From the NCBI GenBank assembly GCA_029237695.1, contig CM055277.1, positions 42,876,242-42,940,241 on the forward strand: a stretch of DNA of 64,000 nt. Direction: 5' to 3'. The translations under genes were made by a program, and so were the position numbers. Of this stretch, positions 21,765 through 32,529 are shown piece by piece. The DNA comes from Conchocele bisecta (lineage: Eukaryota; Mollusca; Bivalvia; Lucinida; Thyasiridae). The stretch's first letter is position 1. Each line of letters begins with the position of its first letter. The notes under the pieces were generated by a model that worked only from the letters and a program-made list of their open reading frames with translations, was not told the origin of the DNA and ran no database searches.

Positions 21765-23040
21765 GACGACAGAAGATGGCATACCAACATGTTACATGTA
21801 TGCAAAACGCACCCACCAGTTAGCATATGACAACTATAGATGTGTAAAAAAAAATCGATAACGCTCTGTCGTGTCAAATGCCAGGTGTTCACCTGATGAC
21901 ATCATTCAGCGCGAGGCTGTAAACTGTGTGACCTTTAGGCTATGTTTTGAAATTGAACTGATTGGTCAATACGTCGTTTGATCTGTGCCGCAAACGTCTG
22001 GGAAAATCAAGGGGCAAAATGCTGAGGAGACGCTATTATGTTTGCGGAAAATCCTAAATATTTTCCTTCTATGCGCTCAGAAGTATACGTCGCGACCACC
22101 ATTTGAACTGTCTAGTCGAGACGGTTCAAATGAGTGGTCACAACATGTACTTTCATTGAGAAATAAAAAAAATATATATTTCATACCCGTAAAGGTGTAT
22201 TATGTCAATTTCTGAAAGGACTTGGTTAAATATACACTCTCGATTATCATTGATTATACGACTTCTTGTCGGCCTTCAGTTTCAGACATGAAAGGAATGC
22301 CGCATCTTTACAATTTCTCTGATGTCGTTTCTGGCCGACATCAAACGAAATTTGGACCTTTCATGATTATTGTGACGTGATATTTTTAACTTTAATTTAA
22401 AGTTAAAAAACATTTGCACCATTTACATAATCGCTAATGCGGACTCGACAACACCTTTCATTGGTTCATCACATCTGAGACGTAACGCATTATGTGCGCT
22501 TATTGTGTTTCCAAAAATCTGGTACACGGACTTAATGTTGTTAATTTCATCGTCTACTTAGAAGCTTGCAGATTTCGGTAAATATTGTCACCGTAGTAAT
22601 ATTAAACCGTAATTATATTGATGAAAAGATATTTCCAATTATGATTGTTTACTGTCCGAAAACATACGTTTAAAAAAATATCCACATTTCACACCTGTCC
22701 GAAATTTAGGGACACGAAAAATAATTATTTTTGTGATAATATAGGGTGTCCGAATATTTAGGGTGTCCGAATACATAGGGTCAGTACGGTAATCATCTGA
22801 TTTCGATAAATGTATAATTTGACCCCTCTTGCCCCGCGGATTCTACCCCAGGTACACCATAACCGTAACACATAGACCATTCCTATGAAGTTTTGTCAAC
22901 ATCGGGCAAGCGGTACGGAAGAAGTTGTTGGGAAAATGTTGACTGATGGACGAAAAGTGGTAATAACGGAGACATGATCGATTGTAACGTAGCATGTTTC
23001 ACAATACATTACAAACTGAATAAGTTTATGTAGTACGTAC
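21765..23040. other. Intron or intergenic, nothing coding recognised
   Basis: AT-rich sequence between two minus-strand exons. It has a perfect palindrome ttttaactttaatttaaagttaaaa near 22385-22408 (partly listed), and a doubled gggtgtccgaata phrase near 22743-22775. No exon with acceptable splice sites and coding bias was recognised, although one linking exon would be needed to join the flanking exons in frame. Confidence 0.45.
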
Positions 23041-23272
23041 GTCTTAAAGCGTTCACGACATTGTGACGTTGGACAAGATCACTGGACTTTTTGTCAACAA
23101 GGTCACGTGGCTCAAAAAACCCGTCCATCATTTCCTTGACGACAAAGGCAGGTCCCTTGCCCTTGCATTTGGCTAACAAGCATGCCATCCAGGTGCGTGG
23201 AATGCACAATTCCTCATCAGTGACCAGACGCTCATAGCCAGCTGGAGTATCGGATTCAACAGGATGTAGTTG
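23041..23272 (-). CDS. Exon 3 of upstream gene part, BEN-like domain (tentative)
   Basis: Clear acceptor (tgcttttcag, AG at 23273-23274) and GT donor (23039-23040). It encodes QLHPVESDTPAGYERL, then TDEELCIPRTWMACLLAKC, FVVKEMMDGFFEPRDL and QRHNVVNALR. The alternation of an initial loop, a helix ending in Leu-Leu, and a following MxxFF/DL helix resembles a BEN domain, a DNA- or protein-binding module; this is tentative. It starts in phase 0, matching exon 2, and ends in phase 1. Confidence 0.55.
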
Positions 23273-23398
23273 CTGAAAAGCACAATAACAGGAAATTATG
23301 TCTTGTAGTACTGTAATCAACATACTGATATATATATATAGATATACTATTTTGTTAGAGCATTTAATTTTATTATTTTATATTCATGCGACTGAAAG

Positions 23399-23648
23399 TT
23401 TTTATGCCACCGGGTTTTCGAAGAAACGGGTGGCATATAGTGTTTGGACCGTCCGTCTGTCCATCTGTCCGTCTGTCCGTCCGTCACACTTTTCGGTTAA
23501 CCAATTTGTCACAGTTTCTCAAATATGCTGCAGGTGGCATCCGCGTTCGACAGACGCATTTCTTGTTTTCATTTATATTGTTGACAAAGCTATGCGAAAT
23601 ATGTTTTGCAATACTTTTTTTATGTTATTCAAAGACTTTGATTTGTGA
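23399..23648. repeat. Dispersed repeat with 5' hairpin (ccaccgggttttcg family)
   Basis: tatgccaccggg and cgggtggcata form a hairpin at 23402-23438, followed by a run of gtccgtctgtcc phrases and a cttttcggtt tail. This is a common mollusc repeat head. No gene. Confidence 0.6.
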
Positions 23649-23661
23649 AACATTCCAATAA

Positions 23662-24562
23662 CTAGATGGCCGCTGCCTGCATGTCGCGCCTTGGGGCGAG
23701 GCATGGACACTAAAAAAAGAGATATAGTAGACTGAAAACTTAACCAAAAAACTTAAACCAAAAAACTTTAACCGGACACACGGACACACGGACATACGGA
23801 CAGACGGACGTACGCCAAAGTGCCGACTATATCGCGCTTTCCGCAAGCGGGCGCGACAGTGATGATAAACACTCATGTGAAGTTTAAAGGTAATGGGTGA
23901 AGCAGTTGCAGAGATATAGTACATGAAAAAACTTTAGCCAAAAACTTTAACCAAAAATTCAAAGTAATTTGACCTTGACATTGGGCACAGGGGCCGCACG
24001 GGTGGGGGTAGAATGAAAATATGGAGATGATAAACAGCCATGCGAAGGTTCAAGGTAATGGGCAAAGCAGGTGCATAGATATAGTACATGCAAAAAGTTT
24101 AATCAAAAACTTTTAACAAAAAACTTCAAAATAATTTGACCTTGACATTGGGCACAGGGGCCGCACGGGTGGGGGGTAGAATGAAAATATGGATGATGAT
24201 AAACACCCATGTGAAGTTTCAAGATAATGGGCGAAGCAGTTGCAGAGATATAGTATAACGAAAAATTTAACCAAAAAACTTGAACCAAACAAAAAACTTC
24301 AAAATAATTTGACCTTGACATTGGGCACAGGGGCCGCACGGGTGGGGGCTTGAATGAAAATATGGATGATGATAAACACCCATGTGAAGTTTCAAGGTAA
24401 TGGCCAAAGCAGTTGCAGAGATATAGTGTAAGGAAAAACTTTAACCAAAAAACTTTTAACCAAAAAACTTTAACCGGACACACGTACGTACGTACGTACG
24501 TACGTACGTACGTACGGACACCAAAGTGCCGACTATATCACGCTTTCCGCAAGCACCCATTG
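23662..24562. mobile_element. Pearl-like (Helitron-derived) element with tandem core
   Basis: The left end (aactagatggccgc, tgcctgcatgtcgcgcc) is followed by an ACGG microsatellite and the phrase gactatatcgcgctttccgc, then about 3.5 units of 175-185 bases with tttgaccttgacattgggc and gatgatgataaacaccc, then a (ACGT)n run and a second gactatatcacgctttccgc. A shorter copy in opposite orientation lies at 63113-63861. A tandem core plus ACGG microsatellite is the described organisation of bivalve Pearl elements. It sits in the intron between exons 2 and 3. Confidence 0.7.
24481..24517. repeat. (ACGT)n microsatellite
   Basis: Nine perfect acgt/cgta units at the edge of the Pearl-like element, self-complementary and able to extrude as a hairpin. 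Confidence 0.95.
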
Positions 24563-24610
24563 TTTAGTCCAAAATTTACCAGTAACAGAGAAATGGACCT
24601 AAACACTTAC

Positions 24611-24717
24611 ATAGTCCGCGGCCTCCACCTGTATACCCCTGGCTGGCATGTAGTGGTCCAAACAAATTTCTGTGACTTCCGTCTGATTTACTGTACTCCT
24701 CTCAGATCGTACAGTCT
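24611..24717 (-). CDS. Exon 2 of upstream gene part
   Basis: A 107-base exon with acceptor AG at 24718-24719 and a consensus GTAAGT donor at 24605-24610. It encodes TVRSERSTVNQTEVTEICLD followed by HYMPARGIQVEAADY. It enters in phase 1 (one base from exon 1 completes a Glu codon) and leaves in phase 0, exactly matching exons 1 and 3. No domain recognised. Confidence 0.55.
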
Positions 24718-24899
24718 CTGTGAATATATGTTCAGCGATAAATGAGCTCTGACATATCAATTTTTATTGCGCTGTCGTATACATGTATATAACCGTAAAC
24801 ATTATTAATTATCAATGAAACATATTTTCTGTATATGACATCAAAGATAGTCAAAAAATACAAAGCATATGGGGAATCAAATTCCATATATGTTCATAC

Positions 24900-25448
24900 A
24901 GACATGCAAATTAGGCGATTTTCGCAGAGCCAAGGTTGCCCATATATATTTAAATGCCTGCATGCAGTTGTAACATTGTAAGAGAAGTTCTAGCTGTCAC
25001 CCCCAAGGTGTAAACCTGCAACCGTTTAAACAAGAAGTGGCATCGTTAAACGAAGCTAATCTCCTCGCTGGCAGCCTTGATAATATAAAAATGTATAAAC
25101 AAACATATATTCTAAACGCATTTGCTAAATGTAAATACTAAGTAAAATTTTGTGACCTTGATCTTGGGCGTAAGAACCCGGGTACATATGTGACACTCAA
25201 TTATGTTCAGGTAAACACTGTTGCCAAATAATGTTGAAATCCATGAAGCGGTTTCAAAGAAACGAATAAACATATTTGCTAACCGTAAATACTAAGTACA
25301 ATTTCGTGACCTTGATCTTGGGCGAAAGAACCCGGGTACATATGTGACACTAAATTATGTTCCGGTAAACACTGTTGCCAAATATTATTGAAATCCATGA
25401 AGCGGTTCCAAAGAAACGAGTTAAACACATTTGCTAAACAAAGTGTTA

Positions 25449-25527
<79 letters not shown>

Positions 25528-25531
25528 GTTA

Positions 25532-25591
<60 letters not shown>

Positions 25592-25640
25592 CGTGAACTA
25601 ATGCTATACCCGCTTTTCACTATGCGAGGGGATAATTAAC
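24900..25640. mobile_element. Helentron-like element with two core units and (CGCA)n
   Basis: The head ctggcagccttgataat (25070) is followed by two direct units of about 178 bases (25106-25283 and 25284-25440) with gtgaccttgatcttgggcg, acccgggtacatatgtgaca and ccatgaagcggtt, then a long (CGCA)n microsatellite and a tail with acccgcttttcactatgcg. Another copy of the head occurs at 30300-30330. It is the same architecture as the Pearl-like element beside it, but a different family. Confidence 0.6.
25448..25592. repeat. (CGCA)n microsatellite, ~145 bp
   Basis: Uninterrupted acgc units except for one gttacgc break near 25527-25532. Arg/Ala/Cys/Val and Thr/His-rich frames through it are artefacts. 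Confidence 0.97.
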
Positions 25641-26054
25641 CAATAATGTTTATGATATGATAAGAATGTGGTTATGACCAAATGGGGGGCCGTTTTAACT
25701 TTTGAATTTTTTTCCGAGGGGCCGTTTTGACTCACTGATGCATAAGTGATCTACATTTTAAATAGAAATGGACCTTGGTAGAAGTTAGGGGGTGGGGATG
25801 GGGGGTGGCACTGCACTGGCCTGACTGTGTACTAATAATTAACTAGGCCTACGTCTATGCGTGGAGTGATCAGAGTTGTAGCTAATCAGATTGGAATAAA
25901 TACCTACCCATACCAAATAATTTTACCCGGGTCTACCTTAACCGTACATGTTTTCGAACCAAAACGGTTATTACTGAAAAGAGTAAAGGTAACAGAAAAA
26001 AGCACACGCATAACAAATAATAAAGCAATGTGCATGTGTGTAGGTTGAATATAC

Positions 26055-26121
26055 CTGCATCATCTGTAGATTTAACCTCATCTTCCTCTGTAACGCTTGC
26101 TGCTCGATCGTCCGCCATCAT
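26055..26121 (-). CDS. First coding exon of the minus-strand gene
   Basis: Two adjacent ATG codons open MMADDRAASVTEEDEVKSTD, ending in DDA at a GT donor (26053-26054) in phase 1. The leftover G joins the first two bases of exon 2 to make Glu, giving a continuous frame through exons 1-3. The short acidic start is typical of a first coding exon. The 129 bases upstream, up to the large transposon at 26251, hold repeated taatacgtaa/ctaagac phrases and presumably the promoter, but no TATA element is convincing. Confidence 0.55.
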
Positions 26122-26784
26122 GATTACTTATGAGATTTTTTATTAAATTCCCGCTTTGTCTCTAATCTAATACCTAAGACCTAACACGTAAGACATAATA
26201 CGTAATACGCGGGACGTAATACATAAGTACTAAGACAAAATGGCCCTAATGGGTTGTTTTACAATCATGGTACATCAAATAGTCTCACAGGGGGTCAAAA
26301 ATAGATGTGTTTTGTTTTGATCAATATAGTTTATTTTTTATAGTGGATACATCAAATTTTCGATATTTGAACAATTTGAGGCACTCATATAACACAAACA
26401 AAAAATATGAGATTTTACTTGTGAAAAATCATAAACTCGTATAATAACATAACCTTTTGCAGTCCTGCTTATAATCATATCAAATAACATTCAACTCAAC
26501 ATCGTGTTGGTATGATTTGTACTGCAGATACCATAAAATAAAAATGCAATATTGATTTCCAACTACATACGTTATTTGTTGGTGTAAAACTAAATTGCAA
26601 TATTTTAATTGCTGATGTATATACATACAAATTGACTGCATGAAGTTGTGTCTACTGCATTACATGAAACAGTTACATTAGCTGTTTTATAATTTACAGT
26701 TAAGCATACACAGGCTGCATTTACATGCCAATTTTGGAAACTATATCCGTTACGGTAATCTAGATATTTGATGTCAAAAAAAGG

Positions 26785-29700
26785 TGTCTTTTCCGACTTA
26801 TTTCAGTCGGAAAGGACACTTCTTTTGACATACTAAAATAACTATATGCCCATGACTCTGATTAATATTTTTATATCGATTGGCGAAATTGATGATGAAT
26901 GAAGTCTGTAAACCACATTTTTATCTATTTTGCATATTTGGTTTTTGTAACTTACACTTTATATAGCTTGGCAAGTGTTACCCTCATGATTTTATACCCG
27001 ATACTGACTACCACTCCATGTTAATAATGCGCCTATTTCTATTGCAGTTGCACACATTACATGACTGGTTAATAACGTACATATTTAAATGCATTTGAAC
27101 TGCAAATTCACAAGTAAGTTGTTACTTTTGAAAGTGTTGTGGTCATTCGGAAAGGACAATATTTTTGACGGCCACATTAAATTGTCAATTTGTCACTGTA
27201 CTAGTATCAGATGCTCCGTGCCATGAATACAGGTGAGTAGTATACATTACACCATATGTTGTTCATACACAAAAAGCTTCACTTTTTGATTGTTTGTCTT
27301 GTTGGTGGGGTTGCAAAGTTACTACAGTATTACCATTATTGTAGAATAGTTTCCATAAACTACTTCAAAGATTTTTATATTTTTATCGATCTAGTCTACA
27401 ATAATTCTAACCAATCACACTAGCATCACAAACAAAAACAATAAGCTTTGTTGTACATTATACATGTAGTCATGCTGTTCAGTTTTGAAATAAGTGGAAT
27501 TGGAATTTATAATATAGAAGGGCATACGGTTTTGGCAGCCAAATCATCTATTTGCTTTATCTGGAGCTCCGCAGACTTCATCCTTTTAACTTCCCGGTTG
27601 AGGGCTTCAACTTTGAGTTTAACATTGTCACATTTTATGCAGCAGCATACTATGCGTTCCATTGCTTTCATATGCGTGACATTTGGTTTGCATTGGATGA
27701 ATTTGCAGTAGCCTATCTTTACTGTTGGATGACTGGAATTGAACCATCGACATGCTTCTATATATAAGCATTCTAGAAGAAAGGGTGGCTTTCCCTTCTT
27801 AACCCTCTTCTTCAGGGGTACTTCCCTCGAGATAGCTTCACTTTTCCAGTATCTGTTACTAGATCTTTGGTTGATTGTGGCAGAATGTCTTTTCTTTGTT
27901 TTCGTTCAAACCGTTTCTGTCGGAGTACACAACCTCCTGTGCCCAGTAGAGAAGCAACCTTCTTCTTCATTCGTGGGTATTTTGCTGTTGCATGACATGC
28001 AGCATGAGCCAAAATCTTATAGTGTTGCTTTGCTTTTTTGTTCCATTCGTCCTTGGAAGTTCATCTATCTTTTCTTTGGATTGAAGTTGTGGCTGCACAC
28101 ATTGACTCATCCAATTTTCTCTTCACCCCTCGTTTCTCCAACTCCTCTTGCTTTTGTGGACTCGCGCGGCTATGACTCTGTCTATCACTCTAGCATAGGA
28201 CCGTGGTGAATGTGACAGTTCCTGTTGTATTATCTTGGCGCGTCTAAAGTGTGTTGCCGACTTGATGCACGGTTTATGTCTGATTTTTTATTATCAGTAG
28301 TCATCTTTTTCCTACTTCTGTCTATCATTTTATCATGTGCTTTCTCTGGCTGTTCCTTCTATCTCTACTTTCTTTTTCTGACGGTGGTACTCGTTCATTG
28401 TCTGTCATCAGCTTAAGCTTCTTTGGCGGTTCATCTTTAGGTGCATTTGCTGATCGTTGGACTTGCTTGTCATGTTTCCATTTTTGTCTTTGTTTGATTG
28501 CTTTGTCCGGGTTTAAATCTGCCACATGTTTATATTTTCCTTCTTTCCTTTCTCTGTCCTTCACTTGCATTTGTTTGTAACATGCTGGGTTTGTTAGTCT
28601 TACATTTTGTCTGTACTTTGGCTTTTGTTGTCTGCTTTAGTAGCCACAGTCTTTCGCTTTCTCAGATTGAAGGGAAACTTTACCGTTAGTATTTCCGACA
28701 TTCTACACAAATGTTAGTGATGCAGCTAAGATGTAGAAATAAAGAATTATTAATGCAGCATCAAGTGTGCATCTTTATCTGGTTCTCAAATGCTCACCAA
28801 TTTACTTCTTTCTCAAAGTAAAAAGAGGAGCATTTCTACCACCAGATTGCACTCTTTATCCTGCAGTAATAAGAAGAACCACCACCAAATTAGTTTTGCT
28901 AGGAAGCTAGGATCTATGCAGCTTTCATTTTGGTGAGTATTAGTAGCAGGTTAGCCAACTTATAGACCACCAACCAGTGTAAGGTGTCATGCAGGAGTGG
29001 AGGTATGTGTTCCTCTGTGAGTACTAGATCATCTAAGCCTACCAGTATATACAACAGACAAGCACATATAGCTGTGAAGAACAAAGATGAATGTGTCAAA
29101 TTATTTGTCCTTTCCGACATTTGAAGGTATTGAGCTCAGAATCATGATTTGGTAAGACTAGTGTATGTCCTATACAGTATTTGGAGGGTTAGAAGTGTAT
29201 ATGCAGTGTATATATTCATCAGAATGGAAAAAAGGCAATGAAAAATTATGTTTTTATGTCAAAGTATTATTAAATTTAATGGTACAATATATTTTTGACA
29301 GTTTGAACTGTATTAAAAATACATCAGCTACCTGTATGGTAAAGAAAATTATTACTTTTCATACTAGAGTCTACACAGACCAAAATAAAAAGTTGATATC
29401 TTGAGAAACTCTGCATATTTATACCACTTATGTATAATCATGAAGCTCACCCTTTTTTTTCGGAAAGGACAATTTGTTTGACATAGTATTCCAAGGTGAA
29501 AAATCAATGATCAACAAGACATGCAACATGCCAAATATTCAACATGGTATGTACTACTATTGACACTAATAAGAGTTTACATATTTATGTTTGTTGATGA
29601 GTAATGAGCAAATAACATGTTTTTCGGAAAGGACAGATTTTGACGGAATCCCCAATTGGCAGCATTCGAGCACCTGGCTTCAAAAATCTTGCATGGACAG

Positions 29701-29840
29701 ATAATAAATGATTGTTGGTTTTATATGGGCAATAGATGAGTGTTATTTGTGACATGTTTTTTTTTACCTGACTCATGTTTAACAGTGGGTTTACCATGCC
29801 CTATTCGGAGAGGACATTTTTTGACGGAAATGACCCTCCT
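26785..29840. promoter_or_regulatory. Repeated TCGGAAAGGACA motif in transposon arms
   Basis: TCGGAAAGGACA followed after 2-8 bases by TTTTGAC occurs near 26805, 27149, 29459, 29625 and (as TCGGAGAGGACA) 29806, and inverted (TGTCCTTTCCGACA) near 29107; at 26790-26816 it is palindromic. The motif recurs in both non-coding arms of the element and not elsewhere in the window that I noticed. Such subterminal repeats are typical transposase-binding sites; binding is inferred. Confidence 0.5.
27540..28701 (-). pseudogene. Decayed transposon protein of the TAAT element
   Basis: Starting MSEILTVKFPFNLRKR at 28701, coding segments are found in shifting frames: a basic stretch AIKQRQKWKHDKQVQR, a block KYPRMKKKVASLLGTGG, and a cysteine block CCCIKCDNVKLKVEALNREV near 27600. 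The last resembles the Cys-rich segment (CxCxxCxN, KxxxLN) of an invertebrate transposon-type protein family that I know only as unnamed. Several stops and frameshifts break it; the region beyond the Cys block is missing, so it is both truncated and disrupted. Confidence 0.5.
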
Positions 29841-30182
29841 GTCTTCCATGCAAGCTCACGAGAACAAAAATTGACATAACCTTACAGGTATTTTTTTATT
29901 TGAACAAAACATGTTAAGTCATTAGTTCTATGTTGTCAAGAGTGTCTTAAAGTTCCAAATATGATTGGTGTATCTGCTCAAACATGCACACAATTTAGAT
30001 GAGACTGCGTTTTTATCAATAAATGGCACATAATTACCTATTTTGAAGAAAACAAATATGTTTCAAATAATTTTTTTGCTGTGACTGACAGGTGTAATAG
30101 GGGCCAACATTTTGGAATGATGGCATTGATGTATACATGTATTGTGTGGGATTAAATAGGCCATAATATGGGTTTACGCTCA
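28702..30182. other. Non-coding right arm of the TAAT transposon
   Basis: AT-rich, no supported ORF; carries the TCGGAAAGGACA repeats at spacings of about 165-180 bases near its distal end, otherwise nothing recognised. The left arm 26276-27539 is similar. Confidence 0.6.
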
Positions 30183-30411
30183 ATGTACCATGATTGTAAA
30201 ACAACCCTAATACGCTTCCGTAGGTATACGCCTCAGAAACTAAAACTTAAAAAAAATTAAATTAACGCAATTGAACAACGGCATCGTTATCTCTAAGCTA
30301 ATCCCTTCACTGGCAGCCTTGATAATAAAAAAACACATTTGCCTTACAAACAAAGTGAACATAAGTCCTCTGTGACCTTGACCTTGGACGGTATATTTAA
30401 TGTATTTATAG

Positions 30412-30578
30412 GCCTTGGTATGTTACTTCAACCTGTGGTATATTTTGGCCTAAGAGTAATATGTGGCTGTGATTGGAGAAATGGGACTTATGGAATACGG
30501 CCTTGGTATGTTACTTCAACCTGTGGTATATTTTGGCCTAAGAGTAATATGTGGCTGTGATTGGAGAAATGGGGCTTA
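30412..30578. repeat. 77-bp direct duplication
   Basis: The stretch starting ggccttggtatgttacttca at 30412 is repeated almost perfectly from 30501, each ending in tgattggagaaatggg. The second copy runs into the inverted-repeat element at 30543-30790. Likely a local slippage or template-switch event affecting one end of that element. Confidence 0.85.
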
Positions 30579-30790
30579 TGGGTTTTGTGATCAGTGTAGC
30601 TCCTGATCAAATAGCACACTCCAGTCGCCTGATCACGATCTATATTGCTTGTTAGAAGCATGATTGGTGTTTCATTAATGGAATGGCGAACAGTGTAGAA
30701 TCACTGTGTATGCACAGGCTGATCTGGATCGACACTGGTCGTAAAACCCATAAGCCCCATTTCTCCAGTCACAGCCACATATATGAGACT
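30543..30790. mobile_element. MITE with ~60-bp inverted ends
   Basis: The left arm (atatgtggctgtgattggag then aaatggggcttatgggtttt) is inverted at the right end (aaaacccataagccccattt, ctccagtcacagccacata) with few mismatches over about 60 bases; the interior has gtgtagaatcactgtgtatg. Related fragments lie at 13.8, 14.3, 15.8 and 16.5 kb. No coding capacity; superfamily not determined. Confidence 0.7.
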
Positions 30791-30811
30791 ACACGTATCT
30801 GGAATGTTCAA

Positions 30812-32470
30812 CTAAATATCAGTTTGCCTTTTTATTTTTTGCAACATCGAGGAAACTTTCTTTACTATTAAGTGCCAATGTCGATGTTGTAAATCCCCCG
30901 CTTCATTCATGCTCTTCTTCTTTGCAATGATGCACTCCTTCTGACCAGGTGTTTTCCTACTAATAAAATTTTTGCTCCGGTATTTTGTAATTTCATCCAT
31001 TTCTTTTTTAGAGTGTTGTTCTTTGCCTTAGATGTTCTTTGAACTCCATTTGTTTTATCCCTGGATTCTTCATGTTCTGCAAGCGAATAAACGTCAAGGT
31101 CTGGGTCCTCATGTTCAAGGCTTACATCTACATCACCGTCGGACATCATAATTAATCGGGTCAGTAATTTGTGTTTCTGGTCCATTTGTTGTTTCCCTGT
31201 CTTCCAAGATGTCCATGAAATCAATGTCATCTAGTTTTTTTCCAATAAAGTTATTTTGTATCTTCATTTGCTGCACTAGCAGAATTTTGCCTACATGCAC
31301 TCTCTGAATGAATGCACTCGATGTGCGGTAATGTTGTAGATACACCGATGGTGTGTGCCCAAGGTGGCGACACACCCAATCTAATTGTGCGTCATTCAAA
31401 TCCAATACCTGAAAATGAAATTATAAAACTTACAGAAATGTTTTTTTTTGCTTTTAAATATTTTATAATATACTAAGTCTAAATAGCCATGTTTCTTTTA
31501 TAATACATTTTTGCTTCATGTCAATATGGATTACTTCACTAAAGGTTCATAATAGCTTTTGTCATATTTTGATGTCCCTAAGTAAGCTGCCAACTTTGCA
31601 ACATCCTGAGGAACCGGTAAATCAACTGATTTATTGAACTGGCGTTGTTCTAGGATAGTGACAGCCCTCTTCTTAGCTTTGATTTTCCATTCACTTCTCA
31701 CAAGGAATGAGAAATCTTGTGCATCCTTGCGCTGCTTCTCATCCCGAGTCCTTACAGTGTAACCTTCTTTTGCCGCAGCTAAATGGGAAATGTCGTAGCT
31801 TAAATTATTTTCAACGCTGTGCTTGGATGTTGCAGCTCCTCCTCTTTGTTTAAGCCACAGGCTTCCAGTGAACACTTTACGAATGCTTCAAAGTATTCTA
31901 CATTTAACAATTCTCAGAATGATGCTTTAGGCATACTCAGTTCCTGTCTTAGCAAGTGTAACAGACGGCTAGCTAACCGCATTCGATAGCGATGTCAGAT
32001 GGTCTCATAATTTTGCAATATTGCTAACAAGATGAGAAGACAAAATTATTTTTTCTTCTCATCTTGTTGTAGTGATACTCTCCCAATAAAATTATGAGAC
32101 CATCTGACATCGCTATTTCGGTTATAAAGTCATTCATCATTGTTGGGAAAACTTCTTTTTGAAGCTCGGCAGAGGCTGTACTGGATACTTTACCTTCAAA
32201 AATAAACTGTTGTACAACTGCAACTGAATCGGAGCACTGGTCTTTCCCTGCACAAGTATTGCTATGCTTTCTATAGTTCTCAAGTAACCATAACGATTCC
32301 AAGCACTGTGGGCATGGCCCATATTCCGTTGCATCAAAAGAACCTTTCCGTCAAGATGTTCACCTGCATTTTCATGTCCCTTATGTTGTCTCCTGCCTTT
32401 ATCCCGCTTGGTGAAATTTACAGACGCTGAGGCTGTGTCTTTTTTCGCCATCTCCATAGCCCTAACTAGC
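30812..32470 (-). pseudogene. Tyrosine-recombinase-like transposon gene, broken
   Basis: Read on the minus strand: a zinc-ribbon-like YGPCPQCLESLWLLENYRKH (near 32320), then EVFPTMMNDFITEIAMSDGL, RLASRLLHLLRQELSMPKAS, NVEYFEAFVKCSLEACGL, QHPSTALKII, FSFLVRSEWKIKAKKRAV, and after an acceptor (exon start 31408) VLDLNDAQLDWVCRHLGH with PSVYLQHYR. LGH followed by HYR is the last catalytic block (His/Trp and nucleophile Tyr) of tyrosine recombinases. The segment carrying the catalytic Arg boxes, expected just before that exon, is missing: only a ~120-base intron-like gap is present. A Myb-like tail follows (KEMDEITKYRS near 30990). At least three frameshifts and a 129-bp foldback (31987-32115) disrupt it. 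The family is widespread in fish and invertebrates; I cannot name it with certainty (Crypton-like is possible). Confidence 0.55.
31987..32115. repeat. Perfect foldback inside the recombinase relic
   Basis: 28 bases at 31987-32014 are exactly inverted at 32088-32115, and inside them aacaagatgagaag (32026-32039) is inverted at 32055-32068. The right arm belongs to the coding sequence (it encodes the ITEIAMSDGL part), so the left arm is an inverted copy of a piece of the gene. The loop is only about 70 bases, so it should form a stable hairpin. Confidence 0.85.
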
Positions 32471-32529
32471 AACACTGCCGACCCTGCGCAGCACGCAGCA
32501 TTTGGGTCGGTGACCCAAGTAGGGTTTCT

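Larger units (their letters stand above)
26251..30207. mobile_element. 3957-bp DNA transposon, 25-bp TIRs, TAAT duplication
   Basis: The 25 bases at 26251-26275 (starting GGGTTGTTTTACAATCATGG) are exactly inverted at 30183-30207, and TAAT flanks both ends (26247-26250 and 30208-30211). Inside is a decayed minus-strand coding region (27540-28701) and repeated TCGGAAAGGACA motifs near both ends. Four-base duplications occur in several superfamilies (piggyBac, Chapaev, Sola, Academ, Ginger); I cannot assign one. Perfect TIRs and duplication suggest fairly recent insertion, while the gene is already broken, so it may have been moved in trans. It lies 130 bases upstream of the first exon of the minus-strand gene. 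Confidence 0.75.

Noticed and set aside
25279..25639. Arg/Ala/Cys-Val and Thr-His repeat frames
   Set aside because: Translation of the (CGCA)n microsatellite.
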